Under the pieces are notes generated by a model. The model made no database searches and had not been told where the DNA came from. It saw only the letters and a program-made list of their open reading frames with translations. Shown here piece after piece: positions 36,185 to 46,978 of a DNA stretch of 64,000 nucleotides. Both the position numbers and the translations under genes were made by a program. The DNA comes from Pilatotrama ljubarskyi. Lineage: Eukaryota; Basidiomycota; Agaricomycetes; Polyporales; Polyporaceae. Location: contig MU277696.1 of assembly GCA_022385805.1 (NCBI GenBank), positions 62,001 through 126,000 on the forward strand, written 5' to 3'. How positions within the stretch are numbered: the stretch's first letter is position 1; every line of letters starts with the position of its first letter.

Positions 36185-36891
36185 CTCCGATCCTCGCGGC
36201 GGAATGCATCATCGCCGGACCTCCGCTTCAGATCTGCGAAGAGTTTGCAATCGCTTCCCATCGGAGAAATCTACAGTGGAGACCTAACACTCGCAGGCAC
36301 AGGTCCCATCGTCAACTCGGTCCGATAGTGGTGCACCACATAGCTTGCAGTAAGTGCATAATCTCGTCATACCAGTCGGAGAGTCGCTCAGCAGCATCTG
36401 ATGCCTGAGGCTTAGGTTGCCGTCTATCCAGGATCTCACTCCACACAAGTACTAAGATGTGAACGCTACGGCGTGAACGTTGCGTCGATCCACTCAGTAT
36501 CATAGCACTTACAAAACACAGTGATAATGGGAATTCTGCATCACTCGTTGGGTCGATCATGAGTGACATGTCCTAAGCGGACTTCAGATCTCCGACGTGG
36601 TCAGCAGGTTTGTTCCGCCTTCGTGAGCGATCTCCGTGCGGGGTCACCATCCTTGACAAATTGGCTAGCTACACGGCGGAGAGATCGTTATCGAGGAATC
36701 ACTCACCGTCGGATGAAGTAGTCAGAATCCATATGAAGCCTTAGTCGGGCATCGAAACGTGTTGACCAACTCCTAGAGTCCGCCCTCTGTGTGAGCAAAC
36801 ACCCCGCTCTGCTACTTCGCACTCATTGTTTGCCCTAGTAAGGAGAGACAACCTCCGCCCCGCTTAGCATCCGCTAGCCCTCGAGGACACG
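36185..36891. other. Divergent promoter region, no gene
   Basis: About 700 nt between kinase paralogue 2 (minus) and the small 173-residue gene (plus). I see no coding signal. Confidence 0.5.
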
Positions 36892-37534
36892 ATGCTGGCT
36901 GAGTAAGTCCCTATCAAATTCCCCAGAGCTATGCATGGTGCTCATGCTCCTCCGCCAGATTGGGACCAGAAGACGGACACGTCCCTAGAAACATCATGGT
37001 GGCATTGTGCGCAACAGAAGATAGCGGTTCCTATCATTGGCTCATATACCTTTGTATGGTGAGTATTAGGAGCGCGAGAGGCCTTCGCGTTTGAGCAACA
37101 TATAACACGCTCCTCTCTGGCAGTCCAACCGCAGGGGGTACAAGTTCCATGCCCACAATGATAACGGGAAGAGCTACTGGCGATATGAGTACAAAGCGTG
37201 GAATGGGATGGACTCGGCGTCCTGCGTGGCCTTCACAAAGATCGGGCGCTTGGCGGATGACCTGACCCCCGACGATATCGACGAAGCCGTGAAGACCATT
37301 CCGATGGCCGTACCGGACCGGGACCGCCCCAGATTCGGAGATAGGTTCACCTGCCTTGTCTGGCTCCGTGCGGCGATGTACAATCTCCATGTGGCAGGCA
37401 TCATACGGGTGACAGACATTGACGAACTCGAGACGAAACTTCGGCAGCGTACGACAGCGATACAGTACAGGAGGGAGATGGGATTGCAGGAGCTTGTGCC
37501 TGTTATCTTGACACCATCAGAGTATACGTATTGA
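36892..37534 (+). CDS. Uncharacterised 173-residue basidiomycete protein
   Basis: A three-exon gene found by splicing. Exon 1 is only 11 nt (36892-36902, ATG CTG GCT GA), with donor GTAAGT; exon 2 is 36959-37058; exon 3 is 37124-37534; the sum is 522 nt, exactly in frame. The protein begins MLAELGPEDGHVPRNIMVAL, then GSYHWLIYLCMSNRRGYKFH and GKSYWRYEYKAWNG, a middle SASCVAFTKIGRLADDLTPD and ends PVILTPSEYTY. The SYHWxIYL...GYKFHxxNDxG...WRYExxxWN pattern resembles a family of small proteins without known function that I associate with Agaricomycetes. No signal peptide or membrane segment. The downstream ATG in exon 3 (37208) would give only the C-terminal half. Confidence 0.68.
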
Positions 37535-38039
37535 TGTGTGGCCTCGGACGGAGACAGGTGAGGAGGCGAATTGCGATAACTGCACGGCAGGTTTGAATGC
37601 GCAAAATGAGAAGGATCGAGTTGAATTGCATGACGTGTCTTGTGCTGCTGTGTACTGGATGCAGGCATGACCTACGCTTCACTTCGGCAGGGCTTACTAG
37701 GCAATGCATTAGTGGAGCTCATCCGGCTAGACGATGGTTTGAAAGGCTAAAGCGCGTCGCGCGTCCGTACACGCCCCGAACGCGAATAGTACGTGCAGTC
37801 CCTGAGGCAGAGTCAGCGTTCCAAGTAAACAAGCGCCCGAAGCAATCCACATAGGATGATTGGTCAGCGGCTTCCGGGCCGGCCTCCAAGCGCTTGAGGC
37901 GCCTATTGCTCATAGCCGCGAAAGAGTCGAGTTTCTCAGCCACCGCAGGCTTGACTCGTTCACTCACTGTCTGCCAGGCATCCTCCTCTGCGTTCTATCT
38001 ATTGGTCTGACCTTTCTGCTGTCGGTCGGGCTAGACAGC
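37535..38039. other. Intergenic upstream of LYS4
   Basis: About 500 nt, no gene. It is the 3' region of the small protein gene and the promoter of homoaconitase. Confidence 0.55.
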
Positions 38040-40358
38040 ATGCGCATACCTGCAAGCTGGAGGGCTGGAACCCTCCCCAGGCCCAGATTTTATGCAACTA
38101 CGACCTCACGCATTCCTCAGACCATCATCGAGAAGGTCGTGCAGCGCTATGCGGTAGACCTCCCCCAGGGCAAGACAGTCAAAGCAGGAGACTATGTCAT
38201 GATCCGTCCAGAGCATGTCATGACTCATGATAACACGGGCCCCGTCATCTCCAAGTGAGTGTTCTCTCGTATGGGCGCATTCCGACCATGTACCATCGCA
38301 GTCGACATGGACATGCCGTAAGCCTGGATCGGAGTGCGCCCAAAATTCGCCAGGAATCAATAATGTGCTCATGTATCAAGGTTCAAGTCGATAGGTGCCA
38401 CGCGAATCCACAACCCGAAGCAGCTTGTCTTCACCCTCGACCACGACGTGCAGAACAAATCTCCCAAAAACCTCGCAAAGTACGCGTCAATAGAGGCGTT
38501 CGCACGCCAACACGGGATCGACTTCTACCCCGCCGGCCGCGGTATCGGCCACCAAGTGCTCGTCGAAGAGGGCTATGCTTTCCCCAACACCCTCACTGTT
38601 GCGAGCGACAGCCACAGCAATATGTACGGCGGCGTCGGTGCTGTCGGTACACCCATCGTCCGGACAGATGCTGCGGCTCTCTGGGCCACTGGCAAGACCT
38701 GGTGGCAGGTTCCTCGTATGATCAAGGTGGAATTGAAGGGAAAGCTTGCTCCTGGCGTAACCGGCAAGGACGTGATCGTTGCCCTCTGCGGCTACTTTAA
38801 CAAGGACGAGGTTCTCAATGGCGCTATCGAGTTTGCCGGAGATGGTATCTCCGCCCTCTCTGTGGATGAAAGGCTTACTATCGCAAACATGACTACGGAA
38901 TGGGGCGCTCTTGCTGGTGTCTTCCCGGTGGATGACGTTACTTTGGACTGGTACGAGCGCGCGCTCAAGAGACTGGAACTGCGTACGTTCTCTACGCCTG
39001 CTCTGTCCGCATCTATCCCTCCTCCGCCTGAACACCCCCGGATCAATCGCGCCCGTCTCGATGCTCTTCGTGGAAACGTCCTTCGCTCGGATCCAGACGC
39101 TGCCTACGCCTCGCACCTAGTTTTGGATCTCTCCACGCTTGTTCCGCACGTCTCCGGCCCTAACAGTGTCAAGGTATCCAGCCCCCTACCGGTCCTCGAA
39201 TCAAAGCACATCCCGATCCAGAAGGCGTACCTGCTCAGTTGCACAAATGCGCGCGCTTCTGACATCGCTGCAGCGGCAGCCGTCATGAAGGGTCACAAAG
39301 TCGCGCCCGGCGTGGAGTTCTACGTCGCCGCGGCTAGCTCTGAGGTCCAGCAGGACGCTGAAAAGCACGGTGACTGGGAGATCCTCGTTGCCGCCGGCGC
39401 GAAGCCTCTTCCTTCGGGCTGTGGTCCCTGCATTGGCCTCGGCGTCGGCCTTCTCCAGGAAGGAGAGGTCGGTATCAGCGCGACGAACAGGAACTACAAG
39501 GGCCGGATGGGACATCCGAATGCGCAGGCGTATCTCGCTTCTCCGGCTGTAGTGGCGGCCAGCGCGATCAAAGGATACATCGCAGGACCTGACTCGTTGG
39601 ACCCCGCAGCGCTTCCTCCTGTCGGCGCCCCGAAGTTTTCGATCGTCACTCCCGCCACGGACAGCGCCTCGTCCACTGCCACTGCGGAAGCAGAGGAGCC
39701 CGTTCTCCAAGGCTTCCCTTCGACGTTCGCTGGGCCCCTCCTCTTCGCTCCCCAGGACAACCTGAACACGGACGCGCTGTACCCGGGCAAATACACGTAC
39801 CAGGACGACATCACGCTCGAGCGTCAGGCCGAAGTCGTCATGGAGAACTACGACCCCTCCTTCGCTGCGCTCGTCGCCTCCATCCGCAAGGAACAGGAGC
39901 AGTCTTCCAGCCCTTCGTCCGGCGTGAAGCAGGGCGTAATCCTCGTCTCCGGCTACAATTTCGGCACTGGCTCGTCCCGGGAGCAGGCCGCGACCGCCCT
40001 TAAGGCGGCGGGCGTCCCCCTCGTCATCGCGGGCTCGTTCGGCGACATCTTCAAGCGGAACGCAATCAACAACGGCCTCGTATGCATTGAGTCACCAGAG
40101 CTCGTTGCGGACCTGACGCGAGAGTACGCCAAGGACGGCAAGCGCGGCGCGGGGGGCAAGGACGGCGAGCTCACCGTCAACAAGGGCCACAACGTGGACG
40201 TGAAGGTCGTCGAGGGCCGCGTCGAGGTTCGCTGGCCGACGGGCGAGACGCGCACGTACAAGGTTGGCCGCGTGGGCGCGAGCGTGCAGGAGCTGTGGAT
40301 CTGCGGTGGGCTCGAGGGATACGTCCTCAAGTCGATTAAGGAGGCCGGCCCTGCGTAG
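38040..40358 (+). CDS. LYS4: Homoaconitase, mitochondrial
   Basis: 4Fe-4S enzyme of the fungal alpha-aminoadipate route to lysine; converts homocitrate through homoaconitate to homoisocitrate in the mitochondrial matrix. The start MRIPASWRAGTLPRPRFYAT is an Arg/Ser-rich presequence ending before TTTSRIPQTIIEKVVQRYAV. A single 126-nt intron (38255-38380) interrupts the gene after HDNTGPVISK; the second exon opens FKSIGATRIHNPKQLVFTLD. Substrate and cluster motifs: GIDFYPAGRGIGHQVLVEEG, TVASDSHSNMYGGVGAVGTP, cluster cysteine in SCTNARASD and the pair in SGCGPCIG. The swivel domain has GYNFGTGSSREQAATALKAA and SFGDIFKRNAINNGL. Spliced length is 730 residues, normal. The large exon has strong codon bias. 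Confidence 0.95.
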
Positions 40359-40804
40359 GCTATGATGCGTGGGAGTGAACGTCTGCAGGAGCTACATCTA
40401 TCAGCATCTAAAAGTAGTGTATATATCAGGTGCGCTTTCATCTTACGAGAGCTCGTGACAGGGAGAACGCTCATACCTCTACTTATGTACAAGGTTCGAC
40501 GGGGATATAGCATCGGTCATTACTACCCCTGCTGTGCAGTGGCCGTGTATGCCGGAGACGTATCTAAAGCATGACCACGTTTGACATCGTCTAGCATTTA
40601 GCTGTACCATGAACTTCGTTCATGTCTATGGAAGGACCACCACGCCGTGTACAGGTCTACTGAAGATGCTGCGGATAACGTATAGCTGATTATTTTTAGT
40701 GAGGCAGCGGACAACCTCGTATGATCCTGACCCCCCACCGTGCCATCCTCACTTCATACTTCAGAGCACCGGCGCCATTCCTTACACTCTTTACGGGATA
40801 CACA
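40359..40804. other. Intergenic between LYS4 and unknown family gene
   Basis: About 445 nt, no gene recognised. A TATA-like stretch GATTATTTTTAG near 40690 is weak. Confidence 0.5.
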
Positions 40805-42263
40805 ATGAGCACGGCACCATGGGACATCTATGCAGAACAGCTCATGCACCTTGGGTACGGCTACCCCCTCTGGATCCCCGATCCGGCCCCCGAGGCAGCT
40901 CAAGTGCAGATTGGTGACGTGGGATGGGTCAACGACGGAGAGTTCGTTCCGCTTTTCAATGCCCCCAGAGGCGAGAACGACGCACAGCCGAGAGGCGGCG
41001 TCCCCGTAGACCACGTACCTCTTGAAACCCGCGATCTGACCATTCCAGGTCCACGAGACAAGATCTGGCAACCTGTCCTGTGCAGTCGGAGCATCCGTAA
41101 AGTTGAGGTCTCAGGGGGGATGAGTGCGAGCGTGTGAGTCCTGCAGTAGTGTTCCACGGCGATTGTCTCATACTTGCGACTCGGCCGTCGGTGAACAGAC
41201 CTTCGTCTAGCCCGTCTTGCGAAGTCAACTTCAACTTCGAGTGTACCGACGATGCCGGAGCGCTCCTCTTCCTCAGTCCCTCGGGACGCACCCAAGACAT
41301 CCTCTCGAGACGTCGTATCCTCGATTACATGGAGACTCACTTCGACCACTGGCTGGAATTCGCCAATGATAGGCTGGGCCTTGGCCTCAGAGAAGAACAA
41401 ATCATGTTCGTGTCTGGAACGACGAAGACCAGCAGATGGGGCGTCGCCGCTTTCAAGGGGAAGGCGCGCAATCAGCAAGGGACGGTCGTTGGCAGCTTCG
41501 GCTCCTTCGCCTCAGCGGACTTCTCCATGACGATATCCGATGCCCAGCTCTCCACCGGCCACTACCGTGCAGGGCCTCCTGGCCGGGCGACTGGTGGCAG
41601 TGCCGTGGATGCATCGTGCGATGAACACGATCAGTGTGTCTTCATCCATTACTACAAGCGGAGAAAAAGATGGCCATTCTTTCCGTCCGTCTTCAAGGCA
41701 GCTGCGGGGCCTCACAACCTACCACGAGACTCGGAGGCATCTGGCGATGAAGAGCTTCCTGTAGACTGGGAAATGAGTTCCGATTGTTTCAGCGAGGAGC
41801 GCTTTGAGAGATTTCCACACCAGGACCAAGTGAGCGTTTGCCTGCGATCAGAAGTGAGATGAATGGTACTTACTTAGCCATGCACGATAGGTGCAAGACC
41901 CGGCAGGCCGAGTCTTGGATTATATCCTCGAGGTCGGTCTTGAGAATCGCTTCACTGTTGTCACATTCCGACCGTTCTGGACCCGTCATAGAATTCCAAC
42001 GCAGCTGTGGCATTCGCATCTGATCTGGATTGCTTTGCTTGGATAGCCCGCAGTGAGAAGGTCCGTATCATGATCCTACTTATTCTGCTGCATTTGCCCA
42101 CCGTGTCTAGCAGATTGACTCTCTGCATCCTGCTCAAGACTGCCCGCGAGATATAACAGAAGCCAGGCCTCCAATAGATGTTGATCCGCGCGGAGGTTCG
42201 TCCGACAATGTGATCTTTTGCGCATTGCAGTGTTCCAGCTTTGTGTTGCAGTGGGTGCTTTAG
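40805..42263 (+). CDS. Uncharacterised Agaricomycete protein, 407 residues
   Basis: Function unknown. Five exons (40805-41133, 41199-41829, 41891-41932, 41992-42060, 42111-42263) total 1224 nt in frame. The N-terminus MSTAPWDIYAEQLMHLGYGY begins a compact alpha/beta-looking region with PLWIPDPAP and VQIGDVGWVNDGEFVPLFNA. Then SIRKVEVSGGMSASV joins across an intron to PSSSPSCEVNFNFECTDDAG, and EEQIMFVSGTTKTSRWGVAA follows. A later block QCVFIHYYKRRKRWPFFP with AAAGPHNLPRDS and an acidic stretch precedes RVLDYILENSNAAVAFASDL and the tail RPPIDVDPRGG. I recall similar proteins, often in several copies, only in mushroom-forming fungi; none has a known domain. No signal peptide or membrane segment. 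The first two exons are well supported, the last three rest on splice inference. Confidence 0.72.
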
Positions 42264-42536
42264 CACTGGCATCAAGCTCGGACGAGGCGGACGCACCGAT
42301 CTTCCACTCTCATCTGGTCACCTACCCTATTCGACAAGTCTCCGAGAGCATCGCAGACCTGCCGGTGTCAATACCCGCGAGAACGACAGACATTCTCGAA
42401 TCTGAACACTCAAATCCGTCCGGTAACGGGCTTTCGTTCGTCTCATTCGGAGGCGATCCGCTCCACTCTGCAACAGGTGCTCTCTCGCGCTGCCTCTCCC
42501 AGGTTCCACCGGCGTCCAATAGCTGCAACCGCGCTC

Positions 42537-43942
42537 ATGTCCACGTTTCTGCTCCTGGCCGCTACACCGGCCAGACATATCAAGGAATTCCGTTGGCCGG
42601 TAACTCCTGACGAGTTCCAAAGGTGAGGTATGAGGCTATCTGGGTCCCAAAGGGGAGGTATGGGTCTATGTGGCCGCCTCATCTGACAGCAATTTTGCTT
42701 GAAGGTACGCGGCAGAAGTAGCCCATCTACATGTGTCGAACATCAGCTGACGTCCGCATTCTAGGGCTCGAGAAGTGCATACCACCAGAACGCAAATCAT
42801 CGCGTGGTTTTTCCCGCTTTCCAGGGCGCAACAAGTTCGTCTCAGAATATATCTTCCAGAAGACCGGGGAGAGGAGGACAATCAAGCAGGTTGATAGTCG
42901 TATTGAGGCGCTTGAAGCCACCGCAGGCCTTACGCAAAGTGAGTGCCCTTAACATATGTGCTCGGATTTCCTTCCTCAAGTCCTGCTGCCACCTCCTTCC
43001 AATTTAATAGAGATTGCCATGGATTTCGATACTCCCCCAGGCAACCGCAAGGAAATGCTCAACACGGGGAATAGTTCGAAAGCGTCGGAAAGGACTGTGT
43101 TCTCAAGCCATGCCACAGGAGGCGCGCCTGCATTCTTGGGACCTCTTGTGCAAGTCTTCATCCCCGTACCTCCCACTTCAGACCCCGCTGGCTCTACAGC
43201 AACTCCTACACACCCTGGTCGACCAGATTCGACTCAACCTGCTGAGAGCAACATATCGTCTCAGACGCGGGACGAGTTCGCGGACCTACGACCGCTACAT
43301 ATGGTCGATCCTACGGTGACCTTTGCGTCCGGTTCAGCGTTGCCGTTGATCTCGCGCTGCATTGTATACCGCGACAACATGGTCATTCACGTGGGTGAAG
43401 CGGTCACAATGAGCATAGAACCCTCCCGGGGGCAGTACTTGCACCATACCAACTTAGCTCCGGGATATTGGCATACTTTGTGTGGCTGCGAAGGCGAGTG
43501 CCGCGCTCTCTAACAATACTCTGACATTGACGACAGTCATAGATCCATCCCCATATACAATCGTCCAGCATGTTACGACAGAGGGAGAGCCGACAGGCGT
43601 CTCGAGTAGTATCATCGTGGTCGAATACCATTTTGGTCAATCCACCTCTGGCCGGTCCCCGTTCACGCCGCCGTCCTCTACGGGCCAGGAGGTTGGTCTT
43701 CACTTATACATCTCTCCGTGCTGGTGAAGCTTAAGCCTGCTCGTTTAACAGATGCACCATGGAGTAGATTCTGGGGTTGGCTTCGTCCCCCTTTGATCTC
43801 CGAGCACAAGCAGGACAAACAGGGGTGTCTCGCTCGTGAAAGATTGGGGCGCCTCTTCCAGCACGTCCACGAGGTCGACAGTTGGGCCACTGGCACCAAC
43901 ACCCGAGGTTTAATTGGCTTGCCCCTACACATCCCGTCATGA
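42537..43942 (+). CDS. TEA/ATTS-domain transcription factor-like protein
   Basis: Probable DNA-binding regulator related to AbaA/TEC1/TEAD. The TEA domain is built from two exons: MWPPHLTAILLEGLEKC (intron inside) and ERKSSRGFSRFPGRNKFVSE, YIFQKTGERRTIKQVDSRIE ALEATAG. This keeps the WPP-hx-EGLE helix 1 and the TGxxRTxKQVxSRI helix 3 pattern of basidiomycete TEA proteins, with Asp in place of the more usual Gly/Ala before Ser. Joined exons continue KIAMDFDTPPGNRKEM, a Pro/Ser/Thr linker, then DPTVTFASGSALPLISRCIV, YRDNMVIHVGEAVT, LAPGYWHTL and, after an intron, IDPSPYTIVQHV, which match the C-terminal domain I recall for this family. The ATG at 42537 and the end are uncertain: 70 codons upstream (42270-42480) may belong to an earlier exon, and the last exon after 43750 is a guess. 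Confidence 0.68.
42614..42673 (+). repeat. 30-bp tandem duplication at the TEA gene intron
   Basis: Two adjacent 30-nt units, 42614-42643 and 42644-42673, match at 25 of 30 positions (starting GTTCCAAAGGTGAGGTAT and GTCCCAAAGGGGAGGTAT). The first unit holds the putative donor AAAG|GTGAGG and the second the acceptor GGGGAG|GTAT, so the first intron of the TEA gene would lie across the duplication. Confidence 0.8.
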
Positions 43943-45022
43943 TGGAAGAAGATGCGCAATCAAGGTCGCTTGGAGAGGAGCAGGACCCCGTTGTCACGGG
44001 CAAAGACGACCGCAAAAGCTCGTGGAGGGAACGGTTCCTCGGTGACTCTCACTGATCCTTCGGGCAATAAGGCGCTCGTCAACTTGCACCAGTCGTCAGA
44101 CTCCCACAAGGCTCCCACGTCAGTCGCACGCGTGCACAGAGGAGCTCGCAGTTTGGGATCGCTGCAGGTGAGGCTCATCGAGAATGCCCAGGCTACAGGC
44201 TGCGGAGGCCTGGTGTACCCTTACTTAAATAATAGCAAGCTGCGCGTCTGAGCGGCCGCTTGTAATTACTATAGTCTTTCCAAGTCACTCCTGCTTCTGC
44301 GACGCCTCATGACCCTCTCGAATCTAGTGCTCTGCATCCGTAGCTCAAAGGCGTATCCGTGTGAATCATGAACGAGACCACGACATGTTGGCCCTGTCCG
44401 TCCTCGTCGGAGCCTTGATGCGTAGTGTACTTGATGGGGCAGTGGTCAGCAGGTATCCCGAAGCCTTTCATACATGTATTCCCCTGGATCAGGAATAGGA
44501 GTCAGCTTCCACGAGCTCAGATCCATGCGGCATCCTAGCTGAAGGGGCCTCCGAAATTCTAGCCCCACTCATACGGATAGATATGGTCTTTACCGTATCC
44601 TACGTCTATAATAAAGCGATCGCACGTCCTTGACCTGCAGGCCACTATTCTGGCGTGGCATTGGGACCGACATCGAAGTATGGTTCAGCCTCTGGCAGAA
44701 GGGCGTAAGGAAGCTCGAGATCGAGTTCGCATTCCTAGCTGAAGCAGTAGAAGTCTCCGGCGATGTACTGACGTCTTCAGAACAACTCACGCATACGTTA
44801 GCGATATTGACGACTCGGCGCGCCGCTGAATCACAGCGACCCTCACAGAACGAAGTCTGTCTCAGCTCTCGACAATGTGTGGCGCCACAAGGGAAAAGCA
44901 TGCTCCGCCGTCTGCTGACAGGCTATTTGCGGGATCGGAGAAGCGGGCAGAGCCCCGCGAGGTCCAGAGCGAGCCCCCGAAACGAGATTTATTGAAGAAG
45001 TGTGTACTCTATTTTTTGCGTC
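43943..45022. other. Gap between TEA gene and QCR2, weak coding hints
   Basis: About 1.1 kb. On the minus strand, 44320-44480 can be read MKGFGIPADHCPIKYTTHQG and other frames nearby also look protein-like (for example PIPDPGEYMYERL), and on the plus strand a 121-codon frame starts at 44630. I could not join any of these into a consistent gene, so I do not call one; a small gene or a decayed one is possible. Confidence 0.4.
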
Positions 45023-46518
45023 TCAGAGTCCAACCTCGTCCGCATAAGGAAGGGTCTTGGTGTCGCCGACAGCCACAAAGGTCGGCTTCGTCTTGAGCAG
45101 AGACGCCGTAGCCTACGGAGGACACAATCAGGGATGAGATGGCGACCGTGCAGGGTAGATTTACCTTCGAGAACGCAGAGGCATCAACCTTCTCAAGGGA
45201 AGAAACAACATCGTTCAATGAAGCGGAAGACCCAGAGAGGACCTGCACATGCCTTTATTAGACAAGAGCGTGATGCCATTGAAGGCCTCCCGTGAGCACT
45301 CACCTTGGGGCCAATGGTGGCGACGACACCGTCGCGAGCGTCCAGAGCGCTCGCAGCCGTGAACTTCGCCTTGGCAATCGCCTTCTGGAGCTCCTCGCCC
45401 TTGAGGTCACCTGCAGCCTTAAGGGCAGCGACGGCGGCCTTGCCGGCCTCCTTGACGTCGGCGGTTGTCTGGCCCTGGACAAGAAGGCCGAACAATGAGG
45501 CGTCGGAGTAAGGCAAATGGACAGCCCGAACGGAGGACCCCTCAGGGATAGCCGCAGCGATGGGGGAAGTGCCCTTGGACCACTTCACGGAGGGGGTGGG
45601 GTCCAGGTGCGCAGCGAGAACTGCGAGCTCAGCGGAGGGCGCGCCAGTTGCGCCGAAACCGATGAAAACGGTCTCAGCTGCGCCGTGCGTGTCGATGCGG
45701 GTCTCACCACCGAAGTATTTCGAAGGCGCCGACGAAGGGGAAGCAGAGTGGGAGAACTTGCCCAGCGACTTCTCGAGGAGCTTCTCAAGGGCGGCGGGGT
45801 CAATACCAGTGCCGAGTACAGCAACGTTGCCCGAGCCGAAGACGGTCTGAGCGTACGCCTTGATGTCCTCAGCGGAGAGATGGTGCCCAGCGGTAGCGAA
45901 GAGTGAATTGCCGAGGCCGTTGCGGAAGGCGATGCCATGTGCGAGCTCGAGGGCGTGCGTAGCAGGGTTCGCGAAGGCGGCGGCGGTCTCTGCCTCGCAA
46001 GTGTGCGCAACCATCTCGTCAAGCTCGTAGCGAGTGAACTTGGTCGAGGTCAGGAAGGACGAGAGCACGTCAACGAAGAAGGCCCTGGTGCAGCTTGAGG
46101 CTTGAGCATCGACGCGGAGATAGCTGAAGACTCACTCATCCCCACGCAAGAACTCCGCAGTGACTGCAAGGTGCTCCCTGGAGAGACTTGAAGACAAAAC
46201 GCCGCCATAGAGCTCTGCCTCCCGGATCGTGCCCAGTGTCGAACGCTTGTCCGTGCTCTGGCGACCTCGAGGTCAAACCTTCCCTCCAAGCACATCTAAA
46301 GCACATAGACCGACCTTGAACGCGAAGTTCTTGAGAGCATGAGCGACGCCCGGCTTGGACTCGAACCTGCTGCCAGCCTTGACGATGAAGGTGACAGCGG
46401 AGGTGGGCTCGCCGTTGTCCGCGGCCGCAACCTTCACGCCCGCGCTGTCGACGACGGTGGCAAAATTACGAGCAATGCGCGACGCAGCGCGCGCTGCCGA
46501 CGCTCTGGCTGCCAGCAT
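45023..46518 (-). CDS. QCR2: Ubiquinol-cytochrome c reductase core protein 2
   Basis: Core subunit 2 of respiratory complex III in the inner mitochondrial membrane; M16 (mitochondrial processing peptidase) fold without protease activity. The minus-strand start MLAARASAARAASRIARNFA is a typical Arg/Ala/Ser presequence. Then VDSAGVKVAAADNGEPTSAV, TFIVKAGSRFESKPGVAHAL, after introns STLGTIREAELYGG and SREHLAVTAEFL, the large exon KFTRYELDEMVAHTCEAETA to ARDGVVATIGPKV, and small last exons ending KPTFVAVGDTKTLPYADEVG L. The metal-binding HxxEH of active M16 proteases is absent, as expected for QCR2. About 440 residues, five exons. The promoter side (46519-46978) is strongly pyrimidine-rich on the coding strand, fitting a highly expressed housekeeping gene. 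Confidence 0.9.
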
Positions 46519-46978
46519 TAGGGAAGAGGAAATGTCGAGGAAATAAGAAGAGACGTCGTCGTCGGTGACCGCGTTGACGAGGAAAGGCGCCCGTACGAGT
46601 TCCGGCTTGTGCCGAACTCGGGCCAGGCCAATAGGCGCGCTCGCATTTTGGGCAAGTTTTGGGCATACAGCATATTCATAGAAGTTCATTGGTAACATGT
46701 ACATGGGGCATGGAGCTTACGACGAGACTGGGAGAGCGGGAAACATACGACAAAGGCGAAAGTACGCAGAAAAAAAAAACACATGTACGACGAGGACGAG
46801 AGCACGGGAAGACATAGACATACGACGAGGACGAGGGTACGGGACAGCATACTACGAAAGCGGAGACACGAAACAGCAGAGAAAAAACAGAAGGGGCAAC
46901 ATATACGAGAAAACAAGGCGACAGCGGGAGAGCATGGTACTGACGAGAGGGGGAGATCTAAAGCACAAGTACAGCCGC
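46519..46978 (-). promoter_or_regulatory. Pyrimidine-rich QCR2 promoter with direct repeats
   Basis: The 460 nt between the end of the methyltransferase gene and the start of QCR2 are strikingly purine-rich on the plus strand (pyrimidine-rich on the QCR2 strand). A run of ten or so A (46770-46779) is followed by an imperfect 24-nt direct repeat, TACGACGAGGACGAGAGCAC at 46786 and TACGACGAGGACGAGGGTAC at 46821. Long CT tracts mark promoters of highly expressed fungal genes; the exact elements are not known. Confidence 0.5.
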
